The notes under the pieces were generated by a model. It made no database searches. It had not been told where the DNA came from and saw only the letters and a program-made list of their open reading frames with translations. A DNA stretch of 23,711 bases from assembly GCA_937925605.1 (NCBI GenBank), contig CALALV010000156.1, forward strand, positions 1 to 23,711. Direction: 5' to 3'. Source of the stretch: an uncultured Woeseia sp. (GTDB lineage Bacteria; Pseudomonadota; Gammaproteobacteria; Steroidobacterales; Woeseiaceae). Positions 22,383-23,711 of the stretch are shown here, one piece after another. Positions within the stretch are counted from its first letter, which is position 1. Each line of letters begins with the position of its first letter. A program made the translations under genes and the position numbers.

Positions 22383-23000
22383 ATGCTGCACGCCGTCATC
22401 TTCGACGTCGACGACACGCTGCTGCACTCGATGGCGGACGACGACCGCCTGTACCGGCAGGCGATCCGGGACGTGCTCGGGGAGGGCGTGCGCTTCCGCG
22501 AGACGCTGGCGGACTACGAGCACGTCTCCGATACCGGAATTCTGCGGCAGGTGCTGGCCGACAATCGGGTGGCCGACGCCGAGCGTCACTTCGACGTCAT
22601 CCGCGAGCGCTTCCTGGATGCGCTGGAACGGCACGTCGAGCAGCACGGGCCGTTCCGCGAGATCGAGGGGGCGCGCGAGATGCTGGAACGCGTACGGGCG
22701 GCCGAGCAGTACGCGGTGGCGCTCGCGACCGGCTGCTGGCGGCGCTCGGCAGAGCTGAAACTTAGGACCGCGGGCTTCGAGCTTGACGGGATTCCGCTGG
22801 CGACGGCCGACGATGCGGTCGAGCGCGTGGGCATCATGCAGCATGCGCTGCGCTCTCTGGGCAGCGACTTTGCGAGCGTGACCTACTACGGCGACGGGGT
22901 ATGGGACCGCGAAGCCTGCCGTGCACTCGAATGGACCTTTCGCCCGGTCGGGGCGGCGCTGGGCGGGCTCATGGCCTACCACGACGAATTCAGGACCTGA
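22383..23000 (+). CDS. HAD-superfamily phosphatase
   Basis: The 205-residue soluble protein has all four HAD motifs. Motif I is DVDDTLLHS (nucleophile Asp8, Asp10), motif II is LATGCW, the motif III Lys is in ELKLRTAGFELDG, and motif IV is YYGDGVWDREAC. The helical cap between motifs I and II fits the phosphoglycolate phosphatase-like or beta-phosphoglucomutase-like subclass. The substrate is not identifiable from sequence. The start at 22383 lies 82 bases from the divergent cls start, with no strong ribosome-binding site. A VOC-family gene follows 38 bases after its stop. Confidence 0.9.
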   Translation: MLHAVIFDVDDTLLHSMADDDRLYRQAIRDVLGEGVRFRETLADYEHVSDTGILRQVLADNRVADAERHFDVIRERFLDALERHVEQHGPFREIEGAREMLERVRAAEQYAVALATGCWRRSAELKLRTAGFELDGIPLATADDAVERVGIMQHALRSLGSDFASVTYYGDGVWDREACRALEWTFRPVGAALGGLMAYHDEFRT

Positions 23001-23038
23001 TTGACGAAGCGGGGGCGCGGCCACCGGGGAGCAGCGAT

Positions 23039-23392
23039 GTGAAGATTCTCGGCATACGGCACTGTGCAGTCAGCGAGGCGGCGGAAGAATTCGCGGGCCT
23101 GCTCGACGCGCTCGGCCTGGAGCGCATGCCGTTCGACGACGGCAACGGCGGGGGCTTCAGCGGCGCGATATTCCCCGCCGGGTCGAGTTGGATAGAGCTG
23201 TGGCCGGCGGGCGACGGCATGCCGGCCGGGACGATGCTGCAGATCGTCGTCGACGATGCGGATGCTTTCGCCGCGCATGCGCGGCAGAACGGGCTGGAGC
23301 CGAAGGGGCCGACGGACGCGCACGGGGAACGAATCTATTTCCTGGCGGCGCCGGGCGGCATGAACATCTCGTTCCAGTCGAAGGTGCGCTGA
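23039..23392 (+). CDS. VOC (glyoxalase/bleomycin-resistance fold) family protein
   Basis: The 117-residue protein has one pair of beta-alpha-beta-beta-beta units typical of the vicinal oxygen chelate family: KILGIRHCAVSEAAEEFAGLLDALGLERM, then SWIELWPAG, LQIVVDDADAFAAHARQNGLEPKGP, and RIYFLAAPGGMNISFQ. Likely metal ligands would be the His in IRHCAV, the Glu in SWIELW and residues in the second half, but the set is incomplete to the eye, so enzymatic activity is uncertain. The GTG start is supported by GGGGAG (23026-23031) seven bases upstream. It is probably cotranscribed with the HAD gene. Confidence 0.83.
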   Translation: MKILGIRHCAVSEAAEEFAGLLDALGLERMPFDDGNGGGFSGAIFPAGSSWIELWPAGDGMPAGTMLQIVVDDADAFAAHARQNGLEPKGPTDAHGERIYFLAAPGGMNISFQSKVR

Positions 23393-23666
23393 CCGGCTGC
23401 GCCGAGCGGCGGCTGGTCGCCGGGATCGAGACGGCCTGGATTTTCATGGCGCGGGCAAGGCTCTTGTCTCTCGCAGTACCGACCGGCGTGTGGCGCGTTA
23501 ATACCTTGCATGAGATCGCTTCGCATAGATTGCCAATGCGATATTCGCAATGATATCCAGTTCGCCAATCGTGTTTTCAGTGACTTGCAAGCCTCGCAGC
23601 ATGATATTCAGCGAAAGCGTAAACTTTGATTCGTGCGTTTTTGTTAGGTAATTAGAGTTAGGCGTC
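23393..23666. other. Noncoding stretch, AT-richer than the rest, with two GTTAGG(C/T) copies
   Basis: These 274 bases hold no convincing gene. The second half (about 23500-23660) is visibly lower in GC than the rest of the window. It includes two short direct copies, GTTAGGT (23643-23649) and GTTAGGC (23657-23663), just before a possible start codon, and a small palindrome TGCGA-TAT-TCGCA near 23538-23550. It may be a promoter region or the edge of a transferred segment. No attC partner, integrase or tRNA is visible. Confidence 0.4.
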
Positions 23667-23711
23667 ATGCCGACCTATTCGCCAACCGAGCTCGACGCTG
23701 TCGTTCAGGCC
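23667..23711 (+). CDS. Possible start of an unidentified gene (15 codons visible)
   Basis: An ATG at 23667 opens a frame that stays open to the window edge (MPTYSPTELDAVVQA). The sequence returns to the GC-rich, codon-biased composition of the other genes right at this ATG, which supports a real start. The upstream AGGCG is at best a weak ribosome-binding site. Nothing can be said of its product. Confidence 0.38.
   Translation, partial: MPTYSPTELDAVVQA

Noticed and set aside
23643..23663. Integron attC or attI site
   Set aside because: Only the GTTRRRY-like side is present; no inverse core RYYYAAC arm, attC stem or integrase gene is visible, so it is kept only as a weak finding.

Overview
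The window is GC-rich (my estimate is around 68%) and densely coded, with short gaps, overlapping start/stop codons and long shadow frames. Gene content (hemB, aroE, glutathione reductase, oligopeptidase A, exonuclease III, CutA, a cardiolipin-synthase-type PLD protein) points to a gammaproteobacterium, probably uncultured. An Illumina adapter sequence inside one gene shows that this is an imperfectly cleaned short-read assembly, perhaps a metagenome contig. No tRNA, rRNA, CRISPR array, IS element or phage gene was seen.

Layout. (1) 1-1704, minus strand: an ECF sigma factor, its membrane anti-sigma factor, and the 5' part of a precursor peptide with EGKCG repeats of the HvfA type (copper-binding RiPP precursor). 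The modifying enzymes would lie off the left edge. (2) 1825-7888: housekeeping genes hemB and aroE, convergent gor, then prlC and xthA, which overlap by ATGA. (3) 8057-10819: an HD phosphohydrolase behind a promoter flanked by TGTGACA boxes, then a convergent minus-strand set of a DsbA-like (kappa-GST/HCCA isomerase) protein, a glutathione S-transferase and a small membrane protein. (4) 10912-13556: an ornithine-cyclodeaminase/mu-crystallin-like gene divergent from a BtpA-family TIM barrel that is translationally coupled to a secreted outer-membrane-type protein. (5) 13785-20315: two divergent pairs. On minus, an exported dikinase-like protein (phosphohistidine domain followed by ATP-grasp domain) is coupled by GTGA to an exported SxxK serine hydrolase. 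On plus, an ATP/ADP-translocase-type nucleotide transporter is followed by a second exported SxxK serine hydrolase. (6) 20316-23711: cutA, a cardiolipin-synthase-like gene, a HAD phosphatase, a VOC protein, and an AT-richer right edge with a possible gene start.

Most interesting biology: region 5 puts a nucleotide translocase next to an ATP-grasp dikinase that appears to be secreted. This suggests, as inference only, ATP-dependent phosphorylation outside the cytoplasm, linked to penicillin-recognising-type hydrolases. Region 1 is the edge of a RiPP copper-buffer operon under ECF control. The main warning is positions 17329-17373: adapter plus an A11 run lies within the dikinase-like gene, so its sequence and possibly the join there are unreliable.
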